Assembly: GCA_963530895.1 (NCBI GenBank)
Contig: CAUSFO010000079.1
Location: 1-6,268, forward strand
Direction of reading: 5' to 3'
Source: JABCPE02 sp963530895
GTDB lineage: Bacteria; Bacteroidota; Bacteroidia; Flavobacteriales; Weeksellaceae
Length of the DNA: 6,268 bases
Shown: positions 6,238-6,268 of the stretch, in pieces
Numbering within the stretch: position 1 is the first letter of the stretch
Layout: every line of letters starts with the position of its first letter
Made by a program: the position numbers and the translations under genes
Notes under the pieces: model-generated
What the model saw: only the letters and a program-made list of their open reading frames with translations
Databases searched by the model: none
What the model was told of the DNA's origin: nothing

Positions 6238-6268
6238 AGTTTTTTAAGCCTAAAAATATTTATAATTT

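Overview
The window looks like chromosomal DNA of a member of the Flavobacteriia (phylum Bacteroidota), probably close to Chryseobacterium and its relatives. Four things point there: AT-rich DNA; start codons preceded by A-rich stretches with no Shine-Dalgarno sequence; a promoter upstream of queA that fits the Bacteroidota form (TTG, 20 nt, TATATTTG); and proteins of Flavobacteriia character, including a DUF4874/DUF4832 lipoprotein. The genus is an inference from protein style, not a proof.

All seven genes lie on the minus strand, so transcription runs from right to left. From the right: a DNA-deoxyinosine (hypoxanthine) glycosylase of the uracil-DNA glycosylase superfamily (5720-6211); a 127-nt intergenic region with a strong queA promoter (5642-5672); queA (4543-5592); a nitroreductase-family flavoenzyme (3874-4506); an intrinsic terminator (3839-3866); rlmN (2779-3816); an AEC-family permease (1846-2751); a DUF4874/DUF4832 lipoprotein (409-1812); and the first 135 codons of a secreted, propeller-like protein that runs off the left edge (1-405). 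There is no gene-free stretch above 127 nt.

Two transcription units are suggested. Unit one is queA plus the nitroreductase, ended by the terminator. Unit two is rlmN, permease, lipoprotein and secreted protein, with gaps of 27, 33 and 3 nt. Unit two has no recognisable promoter of its own, so it may depend partly on read-through past the terminator. QueA and RlmN both modify RNA of the translation apparatus. The glycosylase repairs deaminated adenine in DNA. The last two genes encode exported proteins of unknown function.

I see no mobile element, CRISPR array, RNA gene, phage gene or defence system. Most of the window is ordinary housekeeping DNA. The least understood part is the tightly coupled lipoprotein and secreted-protein pair at the left end.
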